A stretch of DNA of 64,000 bases from Rhynochetos jubatus (Eukaryota > Chordata > Aves > Eurypygiformes > Rhynochetidae). Below the pieces are notes generated by a model that was given only the letters and a program-made list of their open reading frames with translations, was not told the origin of the DNA and did not search any database. The stretch is taken from assembly GCA_027574665.1 (NCBI GenBank), contig CM050672.1, forward strand, positions 5,564,001-5,628,000, read 5' to 3'. Shown here piece after piece: positions 23,091-36,000 of this stretch; within the stretch, counting starts at the first letter, position 1; each line of letters starts with the position of its first letter. Position numbers and translations under genes: made by a program.

Positions 23091-23133
23091 ATGAAGCAAT
23101 TTCTGACTGTCTTGGGTGCATTTGCAGTGGTTG
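23091..23133 (+). CDS. IL22RA1: IL22RA1 exon 1, signal peptide
   Basis: Encodes MKQFLTVLGAFAVV plus one base of a Gly codon, with donor GGTTG|GTAAGT. It is separated from exon 2 by the gene's largest intron (2.2 kb, 23,134-25,297), which carries a MIR-like remnant. Confidence 0.87.
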
Positions 23134-26100
23134 GTAAGTCCTACTTCTCCTTTTCTGACTTCTCCTTTCCTACCCCCGATCGTGGTTGTCTCTGATCCTG
23201 CAGTATGGGAGGTAGTTCAGTCACGTTTACTGAAGACCTAGAGAATGAGCTGTTGGTCCAAGGCTCTCTTCTGTGTTGCTCTCTCCTTTTAATATTTTCA
23301 AAGTACTGCTGGTGTGTTCAGTGCTTTAAGGATTAGTGGGGAGAAGATTCCTTCACAGTGTTTGCCACTGGCGTGTTACAACCCAAATCCTACAGGAGTA
23401 AAGGATATTCACTGACTTCGGGGGGCTTCGGATCAGTCCCCCCGTGTCTTAAGCAGAGATGCAAATGAATACAAGGGCAGCCCTGATTTTAAAAGAGGTA
23501 CAAACAAATAATGTATCCCTAAAAGCTGTTTAATCCTGCTCCAGATATGGCAAACCCACTCCTGGGTGAATAAAAGATAAACTCTATGTTTTCCAATGCC
23601 AGTTTTTCAGCAAGCAACCTTCTCTTTCGTCTGCTCCAGTGTCTGTGATCTTATAGGGAGGGCACCTCCAGAAACGCCTAAAACAGAGAGACTTTCACAC
23701 CGTGAAATATCCTGGGTTTTCCCTGCCCACACTTGACTGTGCTTGTGTTACACTGCTTTGCATAACCATGTTTTAGTATGGATAAATGTGGGAAGATGGA
23801 GATTTCCTACTTCTGATACGATCGGAGTACTGGGGACTCAGTTTTTGTGGTGCCCAGGGGAAACCCACCCCCATTATACCCACCATTATATACCCCCATT
23901 TCTGCCTCATCAGGAAGCTTGTGCTGAGCCCTGCATGGTCAGAGGCAACTGCTGGACTGCAGATGAGGTCAGGGCAGAATTTGGACTGGACCGCGATCCA
24001 TTTCTGCATCGCTTCCCTTCCAAAATGCCACTCACAACAAGGCAGAGAACTGGATCTACATCTTTTTGCCTAATTCTCCTCCTATATAGCACACTAGCCT
24101 AAACTGCTGGCACTCAGTTCTCCCCCATGGAGGCAGCAGAAGGGAAATCTTGGAGCCATGAGCCAGGAACTGGTGTGGTACCACAACTGCACAATGTGAT
24201 CTTGTCCAAGTCAGCCCCATTCTGGTCATCAGTTTTCCCACCTGTAAAATGGGGCTATTTTTACTTGTTTATCACATAATTTTTTCATGGGGGTCGCCCA
24301 TTGATTTCAAGTGTCCATTTACAAGGACCATAATGAGACTGTGTTCAGCAAGTGCAGGCTGAAGCCCATGCAAGCTCAAGGTGTTTATCAATACTGCAAA
24401 TATTACCTGTGTGTCTATAATTCAAATTTACAGAGCTTATCAGTTCTGAAGGTTAGTCTCCAGGTTAGAAGGCTTTGTGAATCAGCCTTGAGAAAATTTT
24501 GCACTGTGTATTCATTGTCATGGCAGGAGAGAGCCAAAAGTCTCTCGGACACTCTTCTGCGCCTGTCCAAGGCAGTTTGCTGGAGGTGGATCACGGTGGT
24601 GTTCTGCTCTACAGAGGCAGTTCAGACCAGGGACATGCTCGTCATGGGCAAGTGACTTTTCTGCTTACCAAAGCCACAACCCATCCTGTGTGGGGAAAAG
24701 GCACAGGGCTCAGAGAGCAGGGAGCTGAGGGAGTTGTTTGCCTTCACCCTGGCACACCCAGGCCAGAGTCCAGGCACCATCAGGTCTTCGCGTGTCGCTC
24801 TGGACAGGCAGTCACCATCCAATAAAACATGGAGCATGAGAGATTAATGACAGTCACATCTGCAGTGATGTGAGACTGATCTCAGCATGTGACTTCCCTG
24901 AGTATGGCAGAAAGCAGACATTCCTAGCCATGGATCTAGCTGTGAAAACAGGTCGTTGCTCTTTGTTTTCCAGCCAACTAACTGCTTTAAAAGAAACCTG
25001 GTAAGGGACTCAAAGATTCTCTTTCTGACTCTGAGTTTTTGAAGTCTTTCTGTAAAAGTTACTGGCAACATTTCTTTGGGGTGAGTCAACAGTCTGCAAG
25101 GCATATACAGCGATATGTGCACGGTTTGAATTCCTGTTCTGTTCAAGCCTCTGTTCTGCAGCCCATCTCTAGCAAACTGGAATTGGCATGCCTGCTATTT
25201 CTGTGCCTTAAAAGGCAGAGCAGCATTGGACCCATATCCATCTGAGGGCTGAGATGCCAGAATATGCATTTTAATGCTAGTTTCTTTGCTCCTCTAGGCA
25301 TTGTGACTACTGAGAGGTCATCATGTCTGAAACATGCCATGTTTTCTTCTACAAACTTTGAGAACATCCTGACATGGGAAACTGAAGCAGATATTCCCCC
25401 CGGCACTGTATTTGATGTCCAGTATAAACAGTATGTGAAGTTTGCTTCTTTTTGGAGTTCTGTTGTTCTTAGGGGCCGCTGCTCTCAGAGAGAGAAGGGC
25501 CAAGAAAGAAAAATAGATGTTGCTGTTCCTGCTGCTTGTTCTACTGTTACGGAAATGGTTCTGCTTGGACAAGAACTCAGTAAAGAGCAGGATTATTCAA
25601 ACTGGTAGATGGTGCTCAGTTAGGCAAATACTTCTACATCTTGGGTATCTTGGGTTGCCAACTTTACTCCATTACTGAGCTATTCTTTGCCTTTAGCAAC
25701 TTCCTTCTCTCTGTTCTGTAGTTTCCTCACCTGTAAATACAGGTAACAACAACTGTCTCCCTCTGGTTCGGTCACCAGAGCTGAAAGAAATCAAACCAAT
25801 GCTACACAACAGCTTTGTTGCCTCCGGGTAATTCTGCAAATTCTGCAGCGAACTTGCATGCAACCATTCAGTGCCAGAGCTGGGCAGAGAACCCTGGAGT
25901 CACTGACCTGTGGGACACTCCTGTGCCTGCCTTGGAATAAACTGCACTTCCTCAAGGTGTTATCCATGCAGAAGCCATCAATGGGAATGGATTAAGGGCT
26001 GCACTCCGGGGAGGTTTATCTGCCATTACATTCCCTGCCACTTGCTAATTGCAATAATTAATTTAAAAACTACTAGGAATTTGCCGAACAGCCTCTTGGG

Positions 26101-29100
26101 ATCGTTCTGGAGAAGGGTTGTATTTGCATCTGTTCTGCCAAACAGACTAAAAGCTTTTTTTGTCCTAAGGTATGGAGAAAAATCCTGGCTTAACAAGCGT
26201 GAGTGCCAGAGTATCACGCAGCTTTTCTGCAATCTCACCCATGAAACAGAAAACTTCACGGAGCATTACTACGCCAGGGTGAGGGCCACCGGCCAGAACT
26301 ACTGCTCCTCCAACTGGGTGCGCTCAGAAAGATTTGAACCCAGAAAAGAGAGTACGTACCACTGATGAAATCTATTCAGTCCTGGTTTCTAGGGGTTCAT
26401 TCCAAGTCTCGCTGACATTCAGGACAGCATTTCCTCTGATTTCAGTATTGCAAGATTCTGTGCTTGACAGGAAGGGAGTGAAGGCCCAAAGAGGCTTGTT
26501 ATTGGGCAAGGAGGCAAATGAAAAAACAGGCAGGGCATTCCCTGAGGTTCAACACCAAAGTGGGATTGGAGGAGAAAAGGAAAAGCCAGATGTCCTTGAA
26601 GGAAGACTTGATAATAAGGCTGGCGACAGGCAGAAGGAAACTAGTAAGAGACATATTGGGAAACCTGGGGACAGCCAGTAATACTGTCATAGAAACTATG
26701 AAATATGAACCCCTGAAAATGAGGATGAGCAGCCAGACTGATGGACATTCAGTGTTCACAGCCCCTACATGAGCTCTACCGCAGACACACAACATCATAG
26801 TCTTTGGCAATTCTTGGATTGGCTCTGTCACTACAATTTTCCCACTGCCTATGTGTCGATAATTCACGGCGGCATTCGCAGTCAATGATTATGAAAAGCC
26901 TTCAGATCTGTGTATGGAATAAGCTTTTAAAGAGCCATAAACTGTTCTGATCATTAAACATTCACATGCAGCATAAGCGTTAGCACCCATGGTGAGGTGA
27001 TCCTACCCCCCAGAGTCAATCCTCCCACTCAGATGTTTTCAAGCTGCATGGCCTTGGAGGAATACTGAATGCTGCTTTAAAATACGCTGTTACAGATTGG
27101 GTTAAACGTCTGCTTCAGCGTTGGGTATCACATATGCCTTCCACTGAAGATGAGCATAGAGGCGGAAGAGCTGAACTACCCTAAAGACAAAATCTGACGT
27201 AGGAGGGCAATAGGAATGTAGGTAGCAGTTTAGGTACTAATAATTGAGTCTGGGATGTGCGTATATGATGTGTATAAGGCGATCTGATAATGTATCACCT
27301 TTAACCGTCACAGCTGACACTTCCTGTTCTGTCTTTTCTAGCTATTATTGGAGCACCAGAAGTGGAGTATATTCCTTATGTACGGTCCATAAAGTTTCTC
27401 ATACGGCCCCCCTATACTCCGCTGAGAGGTGAGGATGGCCGCCAGCTAACCGTAGAGGACATTTCTAGTAAATCTGGTGCTGTTGATTACCACTTAACAA
27501 TATTCAACCAAAGGACACACCAAAAGGTAAAGCACAACCTCAGGCACTAGCCCACTGACCCTTGTGAACCACATCTCGCAGGAGATGGACATCAGAGCTC
27601 ATCGGATGGATGAGATTTCTGATGTACAGGGGAAAGTCTCGGAGTCTCTGACTCACAGTAGACATAAGGAACTTTAGGCACTCCTCTAAAATTCTGGAAA
27701 TGAAACCAGAGTTTCTCAGCGTACTGTAAAGGTAGCAAAAAGTAAAACTGCTGGTGACTAAAAAGAGAATGACTTAATTAGTTCAAGTCTTCAGGAATTG
27801 AAATGCAAAGATTAAATACAGTAACAGTAGAACGCAAATTATATATTTGAAATTATACATCTACAGAATTATTACAGTCCTATAACACCTTATTAGTAAA
27901 TAACATTTTATGATGAATTTTGCAATCTGATTTGAACAAATTGTATGCATTTAATCTTTCTAAAATATAGAATTTGCCTTTATTTTGAACAGTGGATAAA
28001 GAATGAGCACAACAAAGAATTTGAAGTTTTCAACTTGGACCCAGACACTGAATATAATGGAACAGTATACATCTATCTCCTCCAGAGAAGCAGCAAAGCT
28101 CAAGTATTTTGGGTTAAAACGCTGGCAGGTGAGGCTGTTAACTCTGCTCATTTAGAAGTGGTTTTCAGCTGGTCTTGCTAAAGATATGGAAGCAACACTG
28201 GCTTTCCTAATTTAAAAACCGAGCCCTATGAGACTAGACTGCTAACATAATTTAGCTAATGCCATGCAGTTTTTCTCATCCAACTGTCTGAAGCTACATT
28301 TTCCACTTGTTCTCCTCCCCACTAACCAGACAACACATGGCTTCTCTACTGTTTCGTGGCACTTGCATTCTGTGCCGGACTGGTGTTTGCTGCAATCAGC
28401 TATGTGATCTACAAATATGTCAAGCAACACAGTGCACAGCCTATGTCTTTGGTAAGTGTTCTTAAACCATTGCAGCAAATCTTTAAAATGCTCAGGACTA
28501 TGTGCACGCGCCTAAATAGCATTGCTGATCGAGGAGGAAGAGTGAGCAGACAAGAGCATTGATTAAGCAATCACTGCAGACTGCTGGCAGTTTGAATTTG
28601 GTCAGCCTGCCACAGGTAGAGACTTGTAACAGGGAGCTGTAAAATAAGACAGCAAAGATGCCTGCAGGTTTGAAGAATCATGGTTATTCTATTAAAGGAA
28701 ACAAACTGTGTATGTTGTCCCTAGAGGACAGCAGGGCTCTATACTAATATGTTAGAACAGCTCTCAAAATCACAGACCCTCCAGTGTCCCCTTTCTGATC
28801 TTGTATTCCTTTGAAGACACCTGTATTGCTTTGAAGGGTCATTCCCCAGTAACAGAGTCTGCTTGTCAACAGAGCCCACCTCTGGTGGTCGTTAGTGGCT
28901 TTTCCTTGTATTTCTCCAAAGAAAGCTTTAAAGAACCTAAAGCAAACCTTCAGTATCACAGCTTCTTGTTATTAATTCATGTTTGTCTATCTGAACAGGA
29001 CTTCAGAGGGATTTCATCGTTCCAGCCTCTTACGCTGACAGTGGAACATATTATAAAGCCCATTAATTTAACCAAACCTTCACTTCTCATCCCTGAAGTG

Positions 29101-30027
29101 CAGTTACCGCAGATCAGCCCACATCTGGACAGAACACTGGAGCCACCATGGTCTTTCCAACCACCAGAAACTGCCTATCAGCAACAGACAGCTATACCGA
29201 CATTTGGGGTGCCCACCCAGCCACCCTACTTGGCAAGCACAGCTCCTACGGGCTACGCTCCTCAAAAAGCTGAGCAAAGCATTCCCACTGCCACCTCCGG
29301 CAAAATTCTGCCCCTAACCTATGGGGTGTGTGTCGAAGGCACAGAGCATGTTGACAAGAAGAATTTGCAGCCAAACCAAATGCTAAAGGAAGTTTGTCCA
29401 GATAGCTTTGTTGATGGAAAGCTCATAACACCGATGCTGGGCAAGAGCTGCAGCCATTGGAATTATAAAGAACAGAGGCCAGACTTGGCATTGTGGAACA
29501 ACAGTGACACAAGAGAGTCAGTTCTCTGCCAGGGAAGCCCTGGGCAAACACAGCAACTGCTGTTGCAGACTGATGGGTTGGAAAGTAAAGTGCATGTACC
29601 CCAGCTGCCACTGTCTGTGCTGGAACAAGGAGGATGCTATAGACAACAACAGACAGCAGAACTGCCACAGTTACTGGCTTCCGTGAAAGTTGACAGAGAC
29701 TGTGCTCCAGAGGATGAATCACTGCCATCTCACTCAGCAGGACTCCTCCTCTCAGTCGGTGCTGGTAACAACTGCTCTGGAGAGAACACAAAGCAGTGGA
29801 TGTTGCTAGATTCATTCACATATTCTGCAAATAAACTGCAGTTCCCAGAGACTCAAGAAACAGAAATGTCAACAGCAACAAAGGAGCTAAGCGGCACAAA
29901 CCTGCATCATTTTGTGTCCCAAGACACTATCTCAGACCGGGACACTGGCACTCCTCTCACCATGATGTTCAAAGATTTGGACTTAAAAGTACTGTGGGAT
30001 GAGGACGAAACCACAGAATTTTATTAG
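23091..30027 (+). CDS. IL22RA1: Interleukin-22 receptor alpha-1, 7 coding exons
   Basis: Ligand-binding class II cytokine receptor chain. In mammals it pairs with IL10RB for IL-22 and with IL20RB for IL-20/IL-24, acts on epithelial cells and signals mainly through STAT3. Coding exons: 23,091-23,133; 25,298-25,430; 26,170-26,351; 27,342-27,526; 27,993-28,128; 28,330-28,451; 28,999-30,027. All junctions are GT-AG, with phases 1,2,1,0,1,0. The joined frame is 1,830 nt, or 609 residues (human, from memory, 574). Human-like landmarks are FSSTNFENILTWETE, QYKQYGEKSWL, DGRQLTVEDI, LDPDTEYNGT and YGVCVEG in the tail. The signal peptide is about residues 1-20, the ectodomain runs to about 228, the membrane helix is about 231-252, and the rest is tail. 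MKQFLTVLGAFAVV aligns with the human leader, which fixes the start. IFNLR1 lies upstream and MYOM3 downstream. Confidence 0.96.
24170..24265 (+). repeat. MIR-like SINE remnant in IL22RA1 intron 1
   Basis: The pattern 'aatgtgatcttgtccaagtc' followed by 'cagttttcccacctgtaaaa' and tgggg matches the MIR core style (ctgtgtgaccttgggcaagtc and cagtttcctcatctgtaaaa). It is old and diverged. Confidence 0.5.
25298..28128 (+). CDS. IL22RA1: IL22RA1 exons 2-5, extracellular region
   Basis: Exons 25,298-25,430 and 26,170-26,351 form domain 1 (residues about 15-119, with NFENILTW, CQSITQLFCNLTHE and EHYYARVRA). Exons 27,342-27,526 and 27,993-28,128 form domain 2 (about 120-226, with PYVRSIKFLIRPPYTP, DISSKSGAVDYHLTIF and FEVFNLDPDTEYNGT). 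Several Asn-X-Ser/Thr sites are visible, for example NLTHE and NFTEH. Reading on past the exon 3 donor meets a stop within a few codons. Confidence 0.95.
25685..25760 (+). repeat. Probable MIR-like remnant in IL22RA1 intron 2
   Basis: 'ctgtagtttcctcacctgtaaa' followed by 'tacaggtaacaaca' resembles the MIR core and 3' region. It is short and diverged. Confidence 0.4.
28330..28451 (+). CDS. IL22RA1: IL22RA1 exon 6, transmembrane segment
   Basis: Encodes residues 227-267: a hydrophobic helix (LLYCFVALAFCAGLVFAAI) followed by the juxtamembrane YKYVKQHSAQPMSL. The exon is 122 nt, so skipping it shifts the frame. Confidence 0.95.
28999..30027 (+). CDS. IL22RA1: IL22RA1 exon 7, cytoplasmic tail
   Basis: A 1,029-nt exon encodes residues 268-609 and the TAG stop. 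It begins DFRGISSFQPLTL, similar to the human post-membrane segment with LTFQPL. It contains a Pro/Tyr-rich stretch (TQPPYLAST, TGYAPQKAEQ, LTYGVCVEG) like the repeated YAPQ segments of human, but with fewer copies. It ends KDLDLKVLWDEDETTEFY. The frame is also open for about 66 codons upstream through the end of intron 6. Confidence 0.95.
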   Translation, partial: DFRGISSFQPLTLTVEHIIKPINLTKPSLLIPEVQLPQISPHLDRTLEPPWSFQPPETAYQQQTAIPTFGVPTQPPYLASTAPTGYAPQKAEQSIPTATSGKILPLTYGVCVEGTEHVDKKNLQPNQMLKEVCPDSFVDGKLITPMLGKSCSHWNYKEQRPDLALWNNSDTRESVLCQGSPGQTQQLLLQTDGLESKVHVPQLPLSVLEQGGCYRQQQTAELPQLLASVKVDRDCAPEDESLPSHSAGLLLSVGAGNNCSGENTKQWMLLDSFTYSANKLQFPETQETEMSTATKELSGTNLHHFVSQDTISDRDTGTPLTMMFKDLDLKVLWDEDETTEFY

Positions 30028-33000
30028 GATGACTTAATGATATTAAAATACAGATATTGTTTGTTTGCATGAAACAGTAGCCTACCCTGCAAACAGCCCA
30101 GTGCAAACAAACACGGCTACTCTTGGGTGCGTTGCCATGGCACAGGGCTGTCCACCGCCGCTATGGTTCTGCCGTGGAGACACATGCCTTTACTTACAGA
30201 ACTACTTCCTGGTACACTGCAATATCGCATCTTTGCATTTAAGTAATAGGTCTTTATTTCTTGGATATCCCTCAAATCGGTTATGAATTGGAAGATTTTA
30301 AAGGCTGAGTTGAGATTCAAGTTCAAATCCTGATTCAGTTTACTGAAAATGTAGCAAATTTCACAACAGACACTGTATTGGCTCTTTACCGACATCAAAG
30401 ATCCGGGTCCAAGATATATCCACTCTTTGAAGAAATTCAGGTGCAGATGTATGCACACCTAAAAGAATTAAATGTATCATGGTACAGTAAAAGAATTAAA
30501 TATATATTGGTGCTCTACCCTTGGATGTATGATTCATGCAAAACAATAGGCTAGTTCCATGAAATGGACTTTGCCTTTAAAACCATCATTGAACCTGGTA
30601 ATTGCTCCTGATGCCGCAGTTCTGTCAAACTACGTCCCCTGCCCTGCGGTGCTCTTTAACGCTTGCAGAAAGATAAAGCCTCTGCAACAGAGTAATGCCA
30701 CTTTGGCCCAGTTCTGACATATTTCTCAGCTGCTGCTCATTTCTTTCTCAGGAATAGTCACACCTTCTCTTCTTCCCTTGAAATCCCCAAGGATGAAGCA
30801 GCTAGGATCACACCCTGTGTAGGCAGGAACGTGAGGATTTACACCAATCTCAGTTCCGCGCTCAATCTCAATTTACACCAATCTGAATTCATGCACTCGG
30901 TAATCTGCAAAGGAGACTAGGAGGTCTCGGGCTCCTCCCTCCCACCTCTCACTGGCAATGAGGAACATGCTCCATTTGCATGAGAGCAAGGAATCTATGA
31001 CTGCAGAGCCCTCCTCTGCTCCTGCTACCAGCACACCCACCCCAGGGCTGGAGCAATCCAAACCCAGTACAAACTGAGGGCCAAACTCCTTTAGCACCAC
31101 ACCTTTACCAAAAGCGAGCCCAATGGTATTAAATCAGGGGACAGAGGAGGCAATTATTTCTCACTCAGAGGAAATCATAGTTCAGCCTGTTGGTTTCTGC
31201 TGGTGTGGTAAAATAGTGTGTCTCATGACACCAGTTTTAGAGGAGAACTGAAACCATTTATAGGAATTAGCAAGGCTTTGAGTGATACGGGGAAGTACAC
31301 ACTTCAAGAGCACTGTCAGGGAAAGGCTGACCAGAAGCAAAACTCAGCTGTTCTTGCCATGAGCGTCCTCAGTCCGGGGAGCTGAGTCTAAAGGCTAAAT
31401 TCCACTTGCTTTGGATTTTGCAAATAAACCGCAGCCTTATGAAGTAAAGGGATTTGATGGGTCAACCCAGAATTAAAGGAATAGTCTTAGAAACTTTACA
31501 GGCAAAGGTTCAGCTCCTAACTCCAGCATCGGTACCGACCAAAGCACTGTAGCCAGGTCCTATGAGGCCAAACTGCCAGATGTGGGGAAGAGGTGTCATG
31601 GCAGACAGCATGAAAGGTACGGACCTGTGCACGGTCTGGGCAGCAACACAGAAGGCCGTTTCCATCGTGCTAGGCTCACTTCATTTCAGTATCAAAGGTT
31701 TTGTGGAACACCGTTTGAGCTGTTCCATGTGCTCTGTGTCCAAAGTACACCATCAAAACCAATGCACACCGAAACACTGTGGTCACAGGAGTTGCACCAG
31801 CCCAGCTGGGCTGTTTCCAAGGAGTGCGAGACCCCAGGGCCAACATTCTGCCCCACTAACTCCCCCCCTGGAGAGACTGCAGTTCAAGTCAGTAATGCCA
31901 ATTACTTTTTACAGAGTTGCCTGGGGGCTGCATATCTTGTGTCAACAACATTCCCAGTGGATGCTAGTCAGGGAATAATCAACATTTTGGCTCGTGTTGT
32001 GAAATACAACCCTCAGCACAGGGTCAGTATGGGCAGTGCAGTGTGGAAGGGAGGGGAGCTTTAGGAGGCCATTTCAAGATGCTGCTAAAAACCCCAACAT
32101 TTCCTATTTAAAAGCCTTTTCAAATCCTTCTGCAGATCCCCTGCCACAGTCTGATCATGTCCAGCCCTTAATGAGTGTATCATCGTGGTGCCCCAGGAGG
32201 AGGATGGGAACTGAAGCACAGAAAGCCTAGGACCAGACTTTTAGCATGCATGTCGGTGCCTCAAGATGCAAAGTGTCCCACAGCTGGAATGTCAAGCTCT
32301 TCTTCAGGCACTTTAAACACTGCAAAAGCTCCATGGCCTCTGACTACACCCCAAGGCTGCGTATGGCAGGAATGATCTAAATGCTCACAAGTCAGCCACT
32401 GCCCCATCCTATCCTCCTCTGTTCCACCCCTAACAGCAGCAAGTGTAATGAACAGGGAACAGAGTCAAGAGAAATACTCTGTAAGTCATGTCTTGAGGAG
32501 GTGACTGACAGCAACATTCTCAGCTTCCTGCTCTGATCATGGCTAAGTCAATATTTAGCTATTAGGCCTTGATACACTAAACAGCAGGAGGTAGATTTTT
32601 GTCTCATGAGTCACCTCTTAAATTTAGCAGGAAGATCACCCCTTCTAAAACTATTTCACTCCAGAAAAGCTCGCAAACAGATGTTGACACAACGGAGCCT
32701 TACTGCAGCTGTGCAAGGAGAGTGCTCACCCAGCCTCCATCAACATGTGCCGACCTTTCTGCCTCCTGCTTCATGGCTTTCCATAGTCAAATTGATAGCC
32801 ATGCTTGTTTCAAAATGCATCACAGCAAACAGCTACAGTAGGATCTAATTATCTCATTCTGCGTAAGGACATTTGCAGATAAACTGCAGGATTTCAACAT
32901 AGTTTCAAAGGTCTTCCCATGCCAGCCAGCTGTATCGAACACCAGACTGTTCCTCATTTATCTTTTTTCCACAGTTTTGATAGCTCTAGATAACAAAAAC

Positions 33001-36000
33001 TACAAGTGCCTTGCCACAAAGGCTGTTCTTATTCCTAGGCAGATGTCACGACGATGACAGGTGAGCATTGCAGTTCCAGTTGTCACAAGGATATCAGCAC
33101 AGCAGGTGGCAGCTGTAACCCTATAGCCAAGTATTACTCTTTGTCTTACCAGCTAAATCTGGGAGCTGTCACTTAGCCCCTCCCCACAGCAGCAGCCCCG
33201 CTCATCGCTCACCAGGGATCCTTGCACAGGGACGGAACATACTGCTGCAGACGGAGGCTCACGTCCTCCCTGGCTGTTTGTTCGTCGTTTGTTCTGGCAC
33301 CGAAAGGTGCCCTATCTGAAGGCTATAAAAAACTCACCAATGAAGTTTTTAACAAGACCTTTGAGGAAAATCTTACTCAAGGAACAAATTAAAAGCTCCA
33401 GATTCTGGAGGAAGAATGAAGTGGAGTTGATGGGCAGCTCTAAAAGTACTAGGGGGCCTGATAAAATAGACTTTATACCTTAGCTCTGGCATCACATCGG
33501 CCTAACAATATTGCTGCTGGTGATGTGTGATGCAGCAGAACTACGTGAAAGACCTTGCACAGCAGCTGGATCACAGAGCAAACCAGCAGCCTTACACTTG
33601 CTGGTTCAGAGGATTTCAAATGCCCATGTATGTCTTCTCTCTTCTCAGGCTGGGGTAATGAGAGCTGTGAGACGTGATTATAAGAGATCTTGTAATAAAA
33701 AGGTGATAAAAGTAGTCAAAGGTCTAAAATGGCATCCATATGAGCAGAGCCTAAGCTAAGACTCTTCTTAAAACATACAACAGAGGGTTGATATGACAAA
33801 GATGAATGAATTTATTGATATTAAGCAGAAAAGATGATAATTACTTATTATTTCTCATAACACAAAATTCAGGAAAGCATTCAAGTGGTCAAGTAATGGT
33901 TCAAAACTAATGACAGAAAAGTGTTCCTTCACTTCACCAGCTCAGCGTGTACCAAAGCGTACCCAGTCACGCCTGCCCAAGAATTCCTGTCTATTGCTTC
34001 CTTAGGAGTGTCTGAAACAGCCACTAGACAAACGTCACACACAGAACCCCTTGGAGCTCTCGTACTGATCCTGCTGGAGTTCAGCTTTGCTTTATTTGGA
34101 CGGTGAAGCAAACAAAGGTTCTTAGAAATGCATCCTACTGATACAGGCAGGGTGATTCAAACCATGCCAAATTTGATAGGAGGCCTTGTGGAGGCCAGAA
34201 TCAGAAAGTGTTCCAAAGCAATTAGGCAATTTAACAGGGATAGGACTATTAGTGACAGCAAAGCATTGTGTCTAGCTCAGGAAAAGCTATGGGCCTTTCT
34301 CAAGAGACAGAATACTGGGCTGACCAGACCTTCAGCTTCCTCCAGGATGGCAGTTTTATCTTACGTATCCTCTTCTAGGGGCTGGGAGAAGCCCACTGCT
34401 GCTGCGCTGACTCCTCCACTAATAAAATGTAGCTGGAAAACATCTGGCTCACAAACTGGTATTGCAGCCTGAGAGCTTTGCTACTTTCAAACATTCATTT
34501 CTCCTTCTGACACCACAAAAAATACCACATTGCTGGGAAGGGTTTATCCTGAAGGCTGAAACCACATTACCTCAAATTAAAAAAACCCCAGCAGTCTCTG
34601 TTCTTTTACCCTAGCCCAGGCTCTTAGATACCACCATGGGCAGCTGGATATGTAAGCTCACCCGCTACTGTGGCAGCAAGCCTTCATTTGGAAAGTATAA
34701 TAGTAGCAGCCAAGCAAAACATAAGAGCTGCTGTTAGGTCCTGATCTAATTATACACTGACATAATTTGGCTGGAATTGGCATGCACTAAAGAGACGTCA
34801 AAGTGAATGATTTCACTCCATTATGCAGCAATGGCAATGTTAACCCAAGGGAAATTCCCGAAGGAGATTAAAACATTCATAATACACTTTAGATGCTTTG
34901 TGAACTTCTATCCTAAACGAGCAGAGGATAACCCAATACTCTGATGCCTGAATTTTGGAAGCACCTGTCTTTCCTTGGATCATTTGGCAAAGGCAATAAT
35001 TTGCCGATCTGAAAAAGCGCTTGTGATTAGTTGCCACTGCAGTACCCGGCTCCAACTGCGTAACCCCGGCATGGGTCTCCCCATTGTCATTGCGATGGCA
35101 TGGTAGGATGCTATATTTATGACTCCAGGATGGGCACTCAAACATGGGGAACATTCTTTTGGGGAGAGTCATTCTTAGTGTCATCAACAGGGAGAAGGGA
35201 AGGCTCCTTTGTCCTTTCCCTTTCATGAGGACAGGCACTCTCACTGTAGTCTGCACAGGGTGAGTTTGGTTTATCTGTAAATAAACTACTGCTTGTAGTA
35301 AGATTTTATAAGATCTTCATAGCAGCATCAGTTATTTTGTATGCTGACTTTATTTGAATTGCACGTCAGAAATAGACTGCTTCGTGATTGTTTCTGCTTT
35401 AAAGCGCAATTACTGTTTTCCCAATGTTTTTATTATGAAAATATTGTTTTACTTTGTGTTTTCTTACAAGAATCTGTTCTGGTTTACTGGTCTGTTTAGA
35501 AAAAAATATATACGTGGATTGAAAAGTGTAGATTTTAGCAGATCAGAACTCTTTATCTTTACAGTAAACACCAGATTATAAAGCACTGAAAATTTGCCAG
35601 GGAAAATAAAAAACAGTAAACAGTAAAAATTAACCTGGATGGGTAACTATTCATGAACATGGAAACAAAGGTCTGATGCCCAGTAGCCATTCTGCAGCTG
35701 AAATGGTCCTGCAGAGGATAATATTCTATGAAATTACAACAGTATTTTTGCCATAAAAGCCTTTTTTTATTTTCTCTTTCTTACACTTGCCAATGTTTCT
35801 TTGTTTCTTCCAAAGTTAATGTTTACTGAGGAAATATTATTGTGATAATTCTGTATTTTCATTTGCATTTGGGGATATTTTGCCTTTACCAAAATGCTGC
35901 TTTTCCATACAACTGTGCTTCTCCATGGGCTGTTTTTAAGAAATTTGTTTACATGAACAGAAAACTACTGCTAGTAAAAGCTGAGGGGTTTGTATTTTTT

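Noticed and set aside
25431..25608. Open read-through beyond the IL22RA1 exon 2 donor
   Set aside because: The conserved YKQYGEKSW junction with exon 3 is clear, and the continuation has no conserved content.
31582..32064. Plus-strand open frame of 160 codons in the IL22RA1-MYOM3 spacer
   Set aside because: No similarity to any family I know, no exon-like boundaries, and irregular composition.
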